Of a stretch of 64,000 nucleotides of DNA, positions 53,801 through 61,629 are shown piece by piece. Every line of letters begins with the position of its first letter. Within the stretch, counting starts at the first letter, position 1. Origin of the DNA: Nioella ostreopsis (GTDB taxonomy: Bacteria; Pseudomonadota; Alphaproteobacteria; Rhodobacterales; Rhodobacteraceae); contig NZ_RCIQ01000023.1 in the NCBI RefSeq assembly GCF_004000255.1, positions 1 to 64,000 of the forward strand, given 5' to 3'. The notes under the pieces were generated by a model, which was not told where the DNA came from, searched no databases, and was given only the letters and a program-made list of their open reading frames with translations. The position numbers were made by a program, and so were the translations under genes.

Positions 53801-54280
53801 TTTCTCTTCTGCCAGATCAGGATCGAAAATACGAAATTTGATTATCCCGCGCTCGATTGCGTCCATTGCAAGAACTGCCCGCAGATCGGCGAGATCAACA
53901 ACCGAAAAGCCCCTAGCGCCAAGAAAATGCTGGCGCGCTTCCTCTGCTACTGATCGGCTGCTGCCACCTAAAGCCTGTCGTGTTTCGGAGTTGGAGCCAA
54001 AGACAATGCGAATGCTGCCCTCAGGGCGTTCGCTAAGGTCATCGACTGTTTCAAGCAAGATGGTCAGAGAAGACAGGAAGTCCTGATAACCTGTGACAAT
54101 CAAACAACTCGGTTGCCTTAGAACAGTTTTGACTAGGTCACTCACTGGGCGCGTTGCATTGTCTCCCCAGGCCCTGTGACTAGACGCAGGAGGCATTTCG
54201 GTCGTGCGCTCATCTGGATCAGAGTCGCTTCCGCGCGAGAAAAACCGTGAGATCAGTCCCTGCCGCTCCCTAGTTCCCAT
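50831..54280 (-). CDS. PLD-type nuclease fused to SF2 helicase (1149 aa)
   Basis: A 1149-residue protein. The N-terminal region has a phospholipase-D-like half-site, MLHAKLIVGSHKALSGSANFS (HxK near residue 169), preceded by a low-complexity charged start. The helicase follows: motif I EAPTGAGKTD (about 297), motif II VDESH (about 388), motif III SATLM, and motif VI QGLGRIDRID (about 810). The C-terminal 300 residues are unassigned. GGAGGAAG precedes the ATG at 54280. It starts 57 bp after the stop of a second PLD–helicase gene on the same strand, so both are one operon. Probably a DNA-acting defence protein; no named system recognised. Confidence 0.85.
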   Translation of the reverse strand: MGTRERQGLISRFFSRGSDSDPDERTTEMPPASSHRAWGDNATRPVSDLVKTVLRQPSCLIVTGYQDFLSSLTILLETVDDLSERPEGSIRIVFGSNSETRQALGGSSRSVAEEARQHFLGARGFSVVDLADLRAVLAMDAIERGIIKFRIFDPDLAEEKLGRRPPMLHAKLIVGSHKALSGSANFSINGLRRNLEFMDDADAWPELATARCAAAEQYWDMGRDWTEPALEILRALIRLVSPEEAMARTVDEATTFTPWRVAGETSAGRLPQPFQAELVYEAACTVYEHGFAFVEAPTGAGKTDIGKHLATVLPVSHGQTVFSWGERADQQRLGSLALIPASVLKNWTTNAPTNFKPIKHSHLSRRGKEETAELDEINRAVRSSASMIVDESHRLSSRYLSPSARSLVFERSPAIWTACLSATLMGNQGLDGLLAFHEKRASIYVPPPITEQINQHMAKVRKRGELVRHLDQMNRRIEDQSVQDDLFDSAEALQVEVNKVERQLETGGLQISALQEGLADALAPYVVRRQRDCIGESADRKSGAFVYPTIRSHREDTALSDQQRQIIERIKALAECITTGVTLVSADPQRAAHTEIKFHDKSRIHIRNFLALLRASITFAREEWARERDSEADQRGRASIGENLRRAEKQNARGIAIPDGALTEEVDAETEGSETPICDRISRLLNHPSLDSIDEARAGVMRDILRKHGHAIFLAERVGVLEVYARLLAGHRGRGPEVFVVAPGARIKTGKKLHHIRSGADAQEYFGIDGKHVDPLKQRAMFLTFQMAEGINLQIASALGIIGVTSDVKSLIQGLGRIDRIDSPNSRIHYYTFDLPGLVLSSDHKARARVASIALLSGVGAEDLPSELVEFSAGDLTDLVLEQVKKPRILRPNNYFDQLETLRRVLPADVLERVSNANPRGLWGAELCLLSSVEPLTILLLGSRTGNPQDPAVLPPRLIAVRDADGRAEIIGDQVEAARLLSAAYAETRRRGMQSHRLELNAISGTFSRLGSTLAHLTHWDVRPARTVSLLSSLASFLSGNEKGDAGQALFGSLTLPTLEKLAEAWAHELDVFWIEAKETVSQRSASGTEIPDYLGIDAIYQAFQEQPDDVRSAVSERMQELFARCTALSEGQPIDVLSRVAVIFEARQ

Positions 54281-54337
54281 ACGTCGTTGTCTTCCTCCGC
54301 CACCAGGGACAGTGTTAAATTGATTTTGTCTAAGCTA

Positions 54338-57187
54338 TCAGTCTTGATTTGGAATTCCGAGCTCCGCCCAAAGCTCGCGCGGTGCTGGCGTAGCTAATTC
54401 CCACTGTACCTCAATTGGCTTCTCTCCTTCCCATCCGGCGAACCTGGGCTTCCCACAATAGATGAACGGATTGACCTTGCCGTTCACCTTGTTCCCTCGG
54501 CGGATGAAGAGGTGTACCTCATGACCTTCTTCACCGCTGATGATCCGGCCATGCTTGCTATCCTGTCGCGTCTGGTTCTGGCTGAACCATTTCAGTCGTG
54601 ACGGGCAGAGAAACGCGTTCTCGTAAGTCAGGTCCTGGGTTGAGACATTGGCGAGAAGGATCATGATCTTCTTTTCGGGCAGCGCCTTCATCCCGGTGCG
54701 CCAGAGGTTTTGCTTGTACTCCTCGCCAAAGAACTCGGCGATGTCAGGCACGAAATAGCGCTGCCAAAGCTCCAGAGCTTGTGGCTTGCCGACAAAGGTC
54801 GGGGATGCTTCGGCGGCCTCGCGCACGATGGGCGTTTCCGCCAGACGCCATTCGACCAACTCGCGCACAAGCGGCTCCAACTCGCCGGAAGCGTCAGGTC
54901 TCGCCAGCCGAAAGCCGTCGCTGCCTTGGGCCAGGAGCGGGTTGAAGGCCAGCTCTGACGCGCCATCGCTTGGTTGTCGCCCGGCTACTACGTCGCGCAA
55001 CCCGGTCAAGGCGGATCGGGACAAACCCCTGGGCCGTTCCAATTCACGCAAGAGACGACCGTGAGTGGCGAAAGGACGTTCGGGCAATGGATCGCCCATG
55101 TCCCGCACGAAATCGAACCAGCCGCCATGGCCGGAGGCGCGGGGGTCGAATCCGTTGCGGAAGACTTCGACGGCCGTCGGGCGGATGCCGTTCCGATCCC
55201 GGAAGTCAATATAGAAGGCTTCGAGCTCCGCAGCGCCTTCCTTCGGGCGAAGGAGATTGCGCAGGATGTCGATGACCTCGAGCTCATAGGTGATCTCGCA
55301 GCCCTTGGGCATCAGGAATTCCCCGGCCTGAAGCGCGTCCAGCTTGGTCGAGATCGAGCGATCGCCTGCGCTGGCCTGCAATAGTGTCGTGACCTTGGTC
55401 AGGAAGCTGCGGTGGTTGCCGATATAGTCGATCACCTGAAGCACCTTGCCTTCGACGCGGCGCAGGCCGCGGCCGAGTTGCTGCAGCCAGATAATCGCGC
55501 TTTCGGTGGGGCGCAGCATCAGGACGGTTCCAATCTCGGGCACGTCCACGCCTTCGTTGAACATGTCGACCGCGAAGAGGACGTCGATCTCGCCGCGACC
55601 AAGCGCTGCCAAGGAACTTGCTCGAGGCGCGGAGCTCTGGCCCGAATGGACGGCAACAGCGTTCAGGCCGGCGGTGCGGAAGTAGTCCGCCATGTAGTCG
55701 GCGTGACGCATGGAACAGCAAAAGCCGATCGCGGGGCCGCTTGCACGTTTACGGTATTGCTCGAACGCGTTTTGGGCTCGCGCCTCGGTGGCAAGTGCTG
55801 CGTCCAGCGCGGTGGGGTCGAACTGGCCGGAGCGCCAGGGGATCTGTGCGTAATCCACGTCATCCGGCACGCCGAAATAGTGGAAGGGCGACAGATGACC
55901 CGCGTCGATCCCGCGAAACAGGTCGCATTCGTAGACGAGGTTTTCGCCGCAAAGGCCAAGCAAGTCGGCGCCGTCCGTCCGGTCTGGCGTCGCGGTCAGA
56001 CCCAGCAGGAAGCCGGGCGTGAAATGCTCGATCAGCTTCTGATAGGTGCGGGCGGCGGCGTGGTGGAACTCGTCAACCACGATGTAGTCGAAATGGTCCC
56101 GGTCGAACTGGCGCAAGTGTCCGACGCGGCCGAGCGTTTGGACCGAGGCGAAAAGGATTTCTGAATCTGCCTCCTTTTCGGTGCCCGTGTAGCGGCCCAA
56201 CTTAGCTTCGGGGCGGACCTTGCGAAAGGCTGCCATCGCTTGGGTCAGGATTTCGTCGCGATGGGCAACGAAGAGGATGCGGCCCGCCCTTGCGCGGATC
56301 GTGTCGAAGGCGGCCAGCCAAGTCTTGCCGAGACCGGTGGCCAACACGACAAGCCCGGCTCGGTGGCCGTTCGATTGGCTCTGCTCGAGCGCTTCCAATG
56401 CCTCCTGCTGGATCGTGTGCGGCTCTGGCGGCGGGCCTTCTTCGGCGACGACGCGGGCAGTGAACTCGGGCATCGGCCGCGCCCTGCGACGTTTTGCATA
56501 GGCATCGATCCACGCTGCCGTTAACGGCTTGACTTCTGGCCGTGCTAGGAGGTCCTCGAAAGCCGCTCCGACGCTGTCTGCTGCGTCTTCGGAATGCAGG
56601 TTCCATTCCACGCCATCGGTCAGCGCCGATTGGGACAGGTTGGAGCTTCCGACAATTGCCGCCCCGCGCGTATCGGCGGCTCGGAACAGCCAAGCCTTCG
56701 GATGAAAGCCGAGGCCGCCGGTTTCGAATACGAAGAGCTCCGCGCCCCCGAGGTCCAGCAGTCGTGCCAAAGCGGTCGGATCGGTCGTGTCGAGATAATT
56801 GCCCACCACGATCCTGAGCCGTCCGCCGCGTGCCAGCAGTTCACGGAACCACGGCTCGAGCAGGGCCACGCCGCTGTCCATGGCAAAGGCAATGGCAAGG
56901 TCGACCGATTGCGCGGTGTCCAACCGTTCGGCGAGCAACGGCAGGAGCGGATCGTGGCCGCCGGTCGTTAGACGCGCGCCACTAACTTCCCGCAGGTGAA
57001 AATGGCCGTGATCGGATGAGGCAACGAAACTAGCCGTGCCGCGACTAAGTGCAGTGCCCACTTCAGCCAGCATGGTCATCTGTTCCGGGCCGGTCAGGTC
57101 ATCCCACGCGGGCACATGCCGAGGGGCGGGGATTAATCCGGCCTCACGGTGCATGCAGATCGGGCAGGTGAAGCGCGGGTCAGTCAC
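54338..57187 (-). CDS. PLD–SF2 helicase with DUF3427-like C-terminus (949 aa)
   Basis: A 949-residue protein. The N-terminus has FTCPICMHREAG, a partial zinc finger. A PLD-like site is FHPKAWLFRAAD with VGSSNLSQSAL (about residue 162). Helicase motifs are LATGLGKTW (about 286), VVDEFHHAA (about 369), GLTATPDRTDG and QQLGRGLRRVEGK (about 575). The C-terminal 300 residues with PSRLKWFSQNQTRQDS resemble DUF3427, found in PLD–helicase proteins. Start is GTG 57187. It is 57 bp upstream of the second PLD–helicase in one operon. The two differ in sequence, so they are not a recent duplication. Role in restriction of foreign DNA is inference. Confidence 0.87.
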   Translation of the reverse strand: MTDPRFTCPICMHREAGLIPAPRHVPAWDDLTGPEQMTMLAEVGTALSRGTASFVASSDHGHFHLREVSGARLTTGGHDPLLPLLAERLDTAQSVDLAIAFAMDSGVALLEPWFRELLARGGRLRIVVGNYLDTTDPTALARLLDLGGAELFVFETGGLGFHPKAWLFRAADTRGAAIVGSSNLSQSALTDGVEWNLHSEDAADSVGAAFEDLLARPEVKPLTAAWIDAYAKRRRARPMPEFTARVVAEEGPPPEPHTIQQEALEALEQSQSNGHRAGLVVLATGLGKTWLAAFDTIRARAGRILFVAHRDEILTQAMAAFRKVRPEAKLGRYTGTEKEADSEILFASVQTLGRVGHLRQFDRDHFDYIVVDEFHHAAARTYQKLIEHFTPGFLLGLTATPDRTDGADLLGLCGENLVYECDLFRGIDAGHLSPFHYFGVPDDVDYAQIPWRSGQFDPTALDAALATEARAQNAFEQYRKRASGPAIGFCCSMRHADYMADYFRTAGLNAVAVHSGQSSAPRASSLAALGRGEIDVLFAVDMFNEGVDVPEIGTVLMLRPTESAIIWLQQLGRGLRRVEGKVLQVIDYIGNHRSFLTKVTTLLQASAGDRSISTKLDALQAGEFLMPKGCEITYELEVIDILRNLLRPKEGAAELEAFYIDFRDRNGIRPTAVEVFRNGFDPRASGHGGWFDFVRDMGDPLPERPFATHGRLLRELERPRGLSRSALTGLRDVVAGRQPSDGASELAFNPLLAQGSDGFRLARPDASGELEPLVRELVEWRLAETPIVREAAEASPTFVGKPQALELWQRYFVPDIAEFFGEEYKQNLWRTGMKALPEKKIMILLANVSTQDLTYENAFLCPSRLKWFSQNQTRQDSKHGRIISGEEGHEVHLFIRRGNKVNGKVNPFIYCGKPRFAGWEGEKPIEVQWELATPAPRELWAELGIPNQD

Positions 57188-57892
57188 ACTCGTCCAGATT
57201 GATCGTTTCTACTGAGACCATTGGTAAGGATCGCCGATGGGATGTCCAGGCGCTGGAGTGATGCGGTGCCGGCTAGAGCGATTATTTTCGGCCCTCAACT
57301 CCATCGGAAAGGAGGGACACACATCCGAAAAAATCCAAAAAAAAATTTGAAAGAAAAAGCCCCGCCAACCTCTAACATATTGCAATAAAAACAATAGCTT
57401 ATGATGTTCTCGGGCAGCGCCTAAATCAACAAATTCGGCCGGAAACGGATTTTCAGGATAACGGCCAAAACGGCCCTATGCATTCTGAAAACTACCTGCC
57501 CAGCATTGTAAGCACCGCATCAGGGTACCCATGCGCGCGTGCGGACAAGGTCAGGTGAGGGCCCGGAACAGTTTATCTGGTCAATTTGCCAAGGTTCGGC
57601 TTGGTCCTGCATGTCAGGCATTCGATCGAATAGAGCGATGGGCCGTTTCCACATGCTAGTATTTTTCTCGGGCGCCTACGTTGGTGGACGATGGGCGTTT
57701 CTTAGATTACCCTGCGTTCTGCTGGACTATGCTGTGCGTAGAGTGCATCTGTGTGATTCCGAAATCCGGAATCACATAAATAAATCAAGTGTTTGAATTT
57801 CGATGGGAGTTTTCTTGGGGGTGGGAGTTGGGGTGTCTGAATATTTTGAGAGATCATTTTGTGATTTATATGAAGAGGTTATGATGTTTTTC
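57188..57892. other. A/T-rich right-end region of the island
   Basis: About 700 bp with no credible gene. It contains an A-rich tract (about 57332-57357), a perfect inverted repeat at 57752-57776, and T-rich DNA leading into the right att site. Islands often keep such non-coding DNA next to att for recombinase accessory sites. Confidence 0.5.
57752..57776. repeat. Perfect 10-bp inverted repeat near the right att site
   Basis: TGTGATTCCG (57752-57761) and CGGAATCACA (57767-57776) with a 5-nt loop, 117 bp from the right att. No U-run follows. It could be an operator or a recombinase accessory site. Confidence 0.65.
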
Positions 57893-57915
57893 CGATTCCG
57901 CCCCCGGCACCATTT
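57893..57915. repeat. Right att site (attR)
   Basis: CGATTCCGCCCCCGGCACC followed by ATTT repeats the tRNA-Phe 3' end at 36734-36757 with one G missing. It is not part of a tRNA, and marks the island's right boundary. Confidence 0.88.
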
Positions 57916-58097
57916 ATCGCAACGGGAAACTTCCATACCTCCTTAGTCCTGCAAGGAGACATCATCCGCCAATAAGCTACTAGCTGTCTCGAGGAACCTT
58001 AATCCGTAGGGCCCGGGCGTAGCGCTCAACTCTGCAAAGCGGGTCCCAAGAATCTTTCAAGGGTGCAATAGGTCACTGTGCCCTATGACCTCATCGC

Positions 58098-59129
58098 TTA
58101 CCTCGTGGTCATTTCAACGATCTCGGCCGGTGCAGGGGCTCTCCATACAGACTGGTAGCCGCCCAATATGCTCGAAGACGTGATCGGAAGCCCCGGCAGG
58201 GCGATCCAGGCAGGTGTTTGGCGCCCGAGGAGCGCGAGGATTGCAACCTGCGCCATAGCGAGACCCTGAGAATAGGGGTTCTGCGCCGCAACGCCCTTGA
58301 GCACCGTTCCATCAGCCAGCCGCGGCACCATCTTCTCTCCGAGGTCAACGGTCGTGACCGGCATCGAGACGCCCAGGCGTTCCATCGTTTCCAGCACTTG
58401 AACCGCGGGCTCGTCCCAGACCACGAAGAGCCCGTCGAGGTCGGGCGTGGTCGACAGAAAGCTCTCGGCCGTTCCGCCTGCAAGATGCGGCGCGGGAAAC
58501 GTAGCCGTTTTGAGCGTCACATCCGGTCGCTGCCCGCCCATCCATTTGCTGAAGGCGATCTCCCTCTGGTTCGTAGCAAAGAAATCCACGCCATAGGTCA
58601 GCACGCCGACAGACGCGTTCTGCGGCAGGTGCGGGGCCAGGAGTTCCGCGCCCGTCCGGCCAAGCCCGAAATTGTCGGCCGACACGAGTGACACATAGTC
58701 CTTGCCCGGCAGCAGCCCGGTTGGGGCATTGTCGAGCAGCAGCAGCTTGATGCCGGCCTCGGCCACGCGCCGGTGCGCGGCGGCGACTGCGGTGTTTTCC
58801 ACCGGCAACGAGATGATGGCATCCGGGCGAAGGTCGATCAGCCGGTCCAGCGCCGCGATCTGGCGGTCAGGGTCGAACTGGCAATCGACCGCTTCCAAGA
58901 GTGAGATCGAAACATCACCAAGCGTTCCTGCGATAGCTGCCAGGTGTTGCTCCGACCAGTTCCCGGACAGGGTGTGCAGAACGACGGCGACACGATACCC
59001 GCCATCGCGGGCCGCTGCCGCGTCACTTGCCGTAATGACAAGACGCCGTGGGTCGGATGCCCGTTCGCCATGCGGACCGAGGCCGGATATGGACTGGGAT
59101 GGTGTCGTCGGGGGAGTAACGGAACCCAT
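58098..59129 (-). CDS. Signal-less periplasmic-binding-protein homologue next to a ROK regulator
   Basis: A 343-residue protein of the RbsB/LacI sugar-binding fold: YRVAVVLHTLSGNWSEQ, LDRLIDLRPDAIISLP, VSLVSADNFGLGRTGAELLA and VVWDEPAVQVLETMERLG. It is a paralogue of the secreted binding protein at 61630, sharing VVSAD/LVSADN blocks and TVDLGEK/TIDLGEN. No signal peptide or HTH is present at the start (ATG 59129); the 54-residue front is polar. It is 14 bp from the ROK gene and co-directional. A cytoplasmic sugar sensor working with ROK is inference. Confidence 0.78.
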   Translation of the reverse strand: MGSVTPPTTPSQSISGLGPHGERASDPRRLVITASDAAAARDGGYRVAVVLHTLSGNWSEQHLAAIAGTLGDVSISLLEAVDCQFDPDRQIAALDRLIDLRPDAIISLPVENTAVAAAHRRVAEAGIKLLLLDNAPTGLLPGKDYVSLVSADNFGLGRTGAELLAPHLPQNASVGVLTYGVDFFATNQREIAFSKWMGGQRPDVTLKTATFPAPHLAGGTAESFLSTTPDLDGLFVVWDEPAVQVLETMERLGVSMPVTTVDLGEKMVPRLADGTVLKGVAAQNPYSQGLAMAQVAILALLGRQTPAWIALPGLPITSSSILGGYQSVWRAPAPAEIVEMTTR

Positions 59130-59143
59130 CGTGTCTGCCCTCT

Positions 59144-60490
59144 TCAAATGGATGGCGCCGGTGGCGGCGCGGGTGTTTCGGAGAGCTCGGCCAGGCGACG
59201 GGCCGCGGCCTCTCTTGCGGCGAGGAATTCCGGGTGGGCCATTGGGCGTCCGCTCAGGATCCATCCACGCAAGAGGGCCGGGTCGAACAAGGCCTCGGTC
59301 ACCACCATCGCGGCCCCGACGAGCCCGGCGGAACTGCCCATCTGCGACCGGATGATCCGCAGGTCACGGGTGACCAGCGGGTGACTTTCTCGGTAGACGA
59401 CCTCGCGGACCGCCGCAAGAAGGGTATCGTTCGTCATCGCCACGCTGCCGCCCAGGACAATGAGTTCGGGGTTGAGCATCGTTGCGAGATAGGCAACGGA
59501 ATGCCCGATCATGCGGCCGCTGCGCGACAGGATATCCATGCTGGCCCCGTCACCCGCCTGAGCGGCCTGGGCGACATCGAAGGGCGTCAGTTCCTCCATC
59601 CTAGCAAGAATGTCCGCCAGGTAACTGCTGCGTCCGTCCTTCACCGCGGCAAGCCCTTCCCGCTGGATCATGTCAGCCCCGGCCATTGTTTCCAGAGGTC
59701 CGGTCTTTCCACCTTCGGTAACGGGCAACTGGCCGATCAGCCCGGCTGCTCCCTGCGCGCCGCGAAACAGGGTTCGGTTCATGGTCAGGCCCGCGCCGAT
59801 GCGTTTGCCGACCTTGACGAACAGCATTGTGTCCACGTCGGTTCCGTCACCTGCAGTGAGTTCGCCCATGGTCATGGTCTCTACACTGCTGCGAACCCAG
59901 ACCGGGGCCTTGAAACGGTCGATGAGAGTCTCGACGACCGGCGTCGTTTCCCAGCCGGGAAGGAAGACGGGGGTCTCGCTCAGAAACAGCTCCGAGGATT
60001 GGACGGGGACGGGAGCGGGAACCGACAGCCCGATGCCCCAGAGCGGGCCGGCATCGGCATGGCGCGGGAGGATCCACTCGATCAGTTTGACCAGCCGGTC
60101 GAGGATGCTCCGTGGGGCAAGAGACAGCTCCGACGCTTCGTGATGTTCGGTGATCAGCCGCCCCGAAAGGTCGGCGATGCCGATGCTCAGCGAAGTCTGG
60201 TCCAGCGCTGCGACCAGGATGCAGCCTGCATTGGGGTGGAAGCTGACGAGTTTCGGTGCACGCCCGCCGGTTGCAACGCCCGACTTGCTTTCATCGACAA
60301 GATCGAGGTCGGTCAGGGTCGACAGGCGGTCTGCAACGACTGCCCGGCCGAGTTCACAGGTTCGTTCCAGTTCCTGTCGCGTGGTGGCCGTGCCCAGGCG
60401 CACCAGGTTCAGGATCGTCATCAGGCTCTGGTTCGGTGTTTCGCTACTGCGCGGGCGCCCCTTTCCGCGCGGCTTGACGGACTCAGGCAT
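59144..60490 (-). CDS. ROK-family transcriptional regulator
   Basis: A 448-residue regulator. An N-terminal winged helix (QSLMTILNLVRLGTATTRQE then LGRAVVADRLSTLTDLDLVDE, about residues 20-65) is fused to a ROK sugar-kinase-like domain: LVAALDQTSLSIGIADLSG, VKVGKRIGAGLTMN, and GAQGAAGLIGQLPV. The usual zinc Cys motif is not obvious. ROK repressors bind sugar-operon promoters and release on sugar binding. It is divergent from the isomerase and binding-protein genes across a 274-bp A/T-rich region. Confidence 0.9.
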   Translation of the reverse strand: MPESVKPRGKGRPRSSETPNQSLMTILNLVRLGTATTRQELERTCELGRAVVADRLSTLTDLDLVDESKSGVATGGRAPKLVSFHPNAGCILVAALDQTSLSIGIADLSGRLITEHHEASELSLAPRSILDRLVKLIEWILPRHADAGPLWGIGLSVPAPVPVQSSELFLSETPVFLPGWETTPVVETLIDRFKAPVWVRSSVETMTMGELTAGDGTDVDTMLFVKVGKRIGAGLTMNRTLFRGAQGAAGLIGQLPVTEGGKTGPLETMAGADMIQREGLAAVKDGRSSYLADILARMEELTPFDVAQAAQAGDGASMDILSRSGRMIGHSVAYLATMLNPELIVLGGSVAMTNDTLLAAVREVVYRESHPLVTRDLRIIRSQMGSSAGLVGAAMVVTEALFDPALLRGWILSGRPMAHPEFLAAREAAARRLAELSETPAPPPAPSI

Positions 60491-60764
60491 CGGTTCCTCC
60501 CGACTCGGAGCGGTGCTGGGGGGTGACAGGATTCTGAGTTTCCAAGCGCGGGTTCATGGGCGCGAGACCTTCTGGGGTTGTCTTGTTCTGCATATCACAG
60601 CGGTTAGTTGCATCACAATGCATTACTTATGTTGATAAAAAGCAAAAGATAAGATGCTTATGCATTTAATATATTGACTTAGGCGTATGAAGCCTGAATA
60701 TTGAGCGCTATGAGATGAAACGGCGACAAAAGTGGTCGCTATCAGAATGTGGGAGATGCAGGAC
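60491..60764. promoter_or_regulatory. Divergent A/T-rich promoter region with a palindrome
   Basis: About 270 bp between the ROK gene and the isomerase gene. It contains ATAAG-ATG-CTTAT (60649-60661), a perfect 5-bp inverted repeat with a 3-bp centre, and CTTATG at 60626 and 60657, 31 bp apart. The A/T content rises sharply (about 60605-60705) against GC-rich genes. It likely holds the ROK operator and both promoters. Confidence 0.5.
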
Positions 60765-61592
60765 ATGGTTGCGAAGCTGGCTTATCACGCCAATTGCTGG
60801 GGGCCGCTCGGCGGGCACCCCGTCGGCGTCACCTCGATCGGTAGCCTGACCTACATGACCTTTGCCGACATGGAAGAGGCCTTCGCCGATATCGCCGCAG
60901 CTGGCTATTCGGGCGTGGAAATTTTCGACGGGAACCTGCTGGAATATGCGGACCGCAAAGCCGAGCTGAAAGCGCTACTGGCTGATAACGGGCTGGAGTT
61001 GCTGGCTGTCTACTCCGGTGCAAACCTCATCTTTCCTGACATCGCCAAGGAAGAATTCGAAAAGATCCGCCGGGTCGCAGACCTTGCGGCTGAATTCGAC
61101 ACCATGCACCTTGTCATTGGCGGAGGCGCAAAGCGCCTTTCGGGTCCAAGGCCCGAGGACCGGGCTGCCGTTGGGGCCGGCCTTGAAACCTGTCGGGAAA
61201 TCGCTGGTCGGTCAGGGTTGGAGGCGCACTATCATCCGCATCTCACAACGCTGGCCGAGGCACCTGACGAGATCGCGGAAATCTTCGCCCATACCGAGAT
61301 TCACTTCTGTCCCGACACCGCGCATCTGGCGGCGGGCGGATGCGACGTGCCCGCTCTGATCCGCCAATGGGCCGACCGCATCACCTATGTTCACCTCAAA
61401 GGGCTTCAGTCCGAACCTTTCGGCTTCACGCCGCTCGGGCAGGGGGATCTGGACATGGATGCCATCGTCCAGGCGCTGAAAGACACGCAGTTCAGCGGAT
61501 GGATCACCACCGAACTCGATACATGGCCCGACCCGGCAGCGGGTGCGCGCGCAAGTTACGACTGGCTGAAGGCCGCTCTGGCCAAAGCCTGA
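60765..61592 (+). CDS. Sugar-phosphate isomerase/epimerase-like TIM barrel
   Basis: A 275-residue AP-endonuclease-2-type TIM barrel of the IolE/sugar-isomerase group. Likely metal ligands are in GYSGVEIFDG, EAHYHPHLTT, FCPDTAHLAAGG, TYVHLKG and the C-terminal TTELDTWPDP. The start at 60765 (MVAKLAYH) has GCAGGAC upstream; ATG 60747 or GTG 60732 are alternatives. It is the first gene of a sugar locus under the divergent ROK regulator. The sugar is not known. Confidence 0.85.
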   Translation: MVAKLAYHANCWGPLGGHPVGVTSIGSLTYMTFADMEEAFADIAAAGYSGVEIFDGNLLEYADRKAELKALLADNGLELLAVYSGANLIFPDIAKEEFEKIRRVADLAAEFDTMHLVIGGGAKRLSGPRPEDRAAVGAGLETCREIAGRSGLEAHYHPHLTTLAEAPDEIAEIFAHTEIHFCPDTAHLAAGGCDVPALIRQWADRITYVHLKGLQSEPFGFTPLGQGDLDMDAIVQALKDTQFSGWITTELDTWPDPAAGARASYDWLKAALAKA

Positions 61593-61629
61593 CACTATCA
61601 TCCAACATCACCTTCGGGAGGAGACCGAA

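Larger units (their letters stand above)
36734..57915. mobile_element. 21.2-kb tRNA-Phe genomic island
   Basis: The island is bounded by a direct repeat of the tRNA-Phe 3' end, starts with a tyrosine recombinase reading inward, and holds an AlpA-like regulator, a VapE-type replication protein, a repeat cluster and large cargo genes with a different composition (the NACHT gene is visibly A/T-richer). No virion or conjugation genes were seen. It resembles integrative elements or phage satellites that carry defence genes. The chromosomal flanks (taurine genes, sugar locus) look normal on each side. Confidence 0.9.

Noticed and set aside
36734-57915. Prophage interpretation of the island
   Set aside because: No capsid, portal, terminase, tail or lysis genes are recognisable, so it is treated as an integrative element or satellite.
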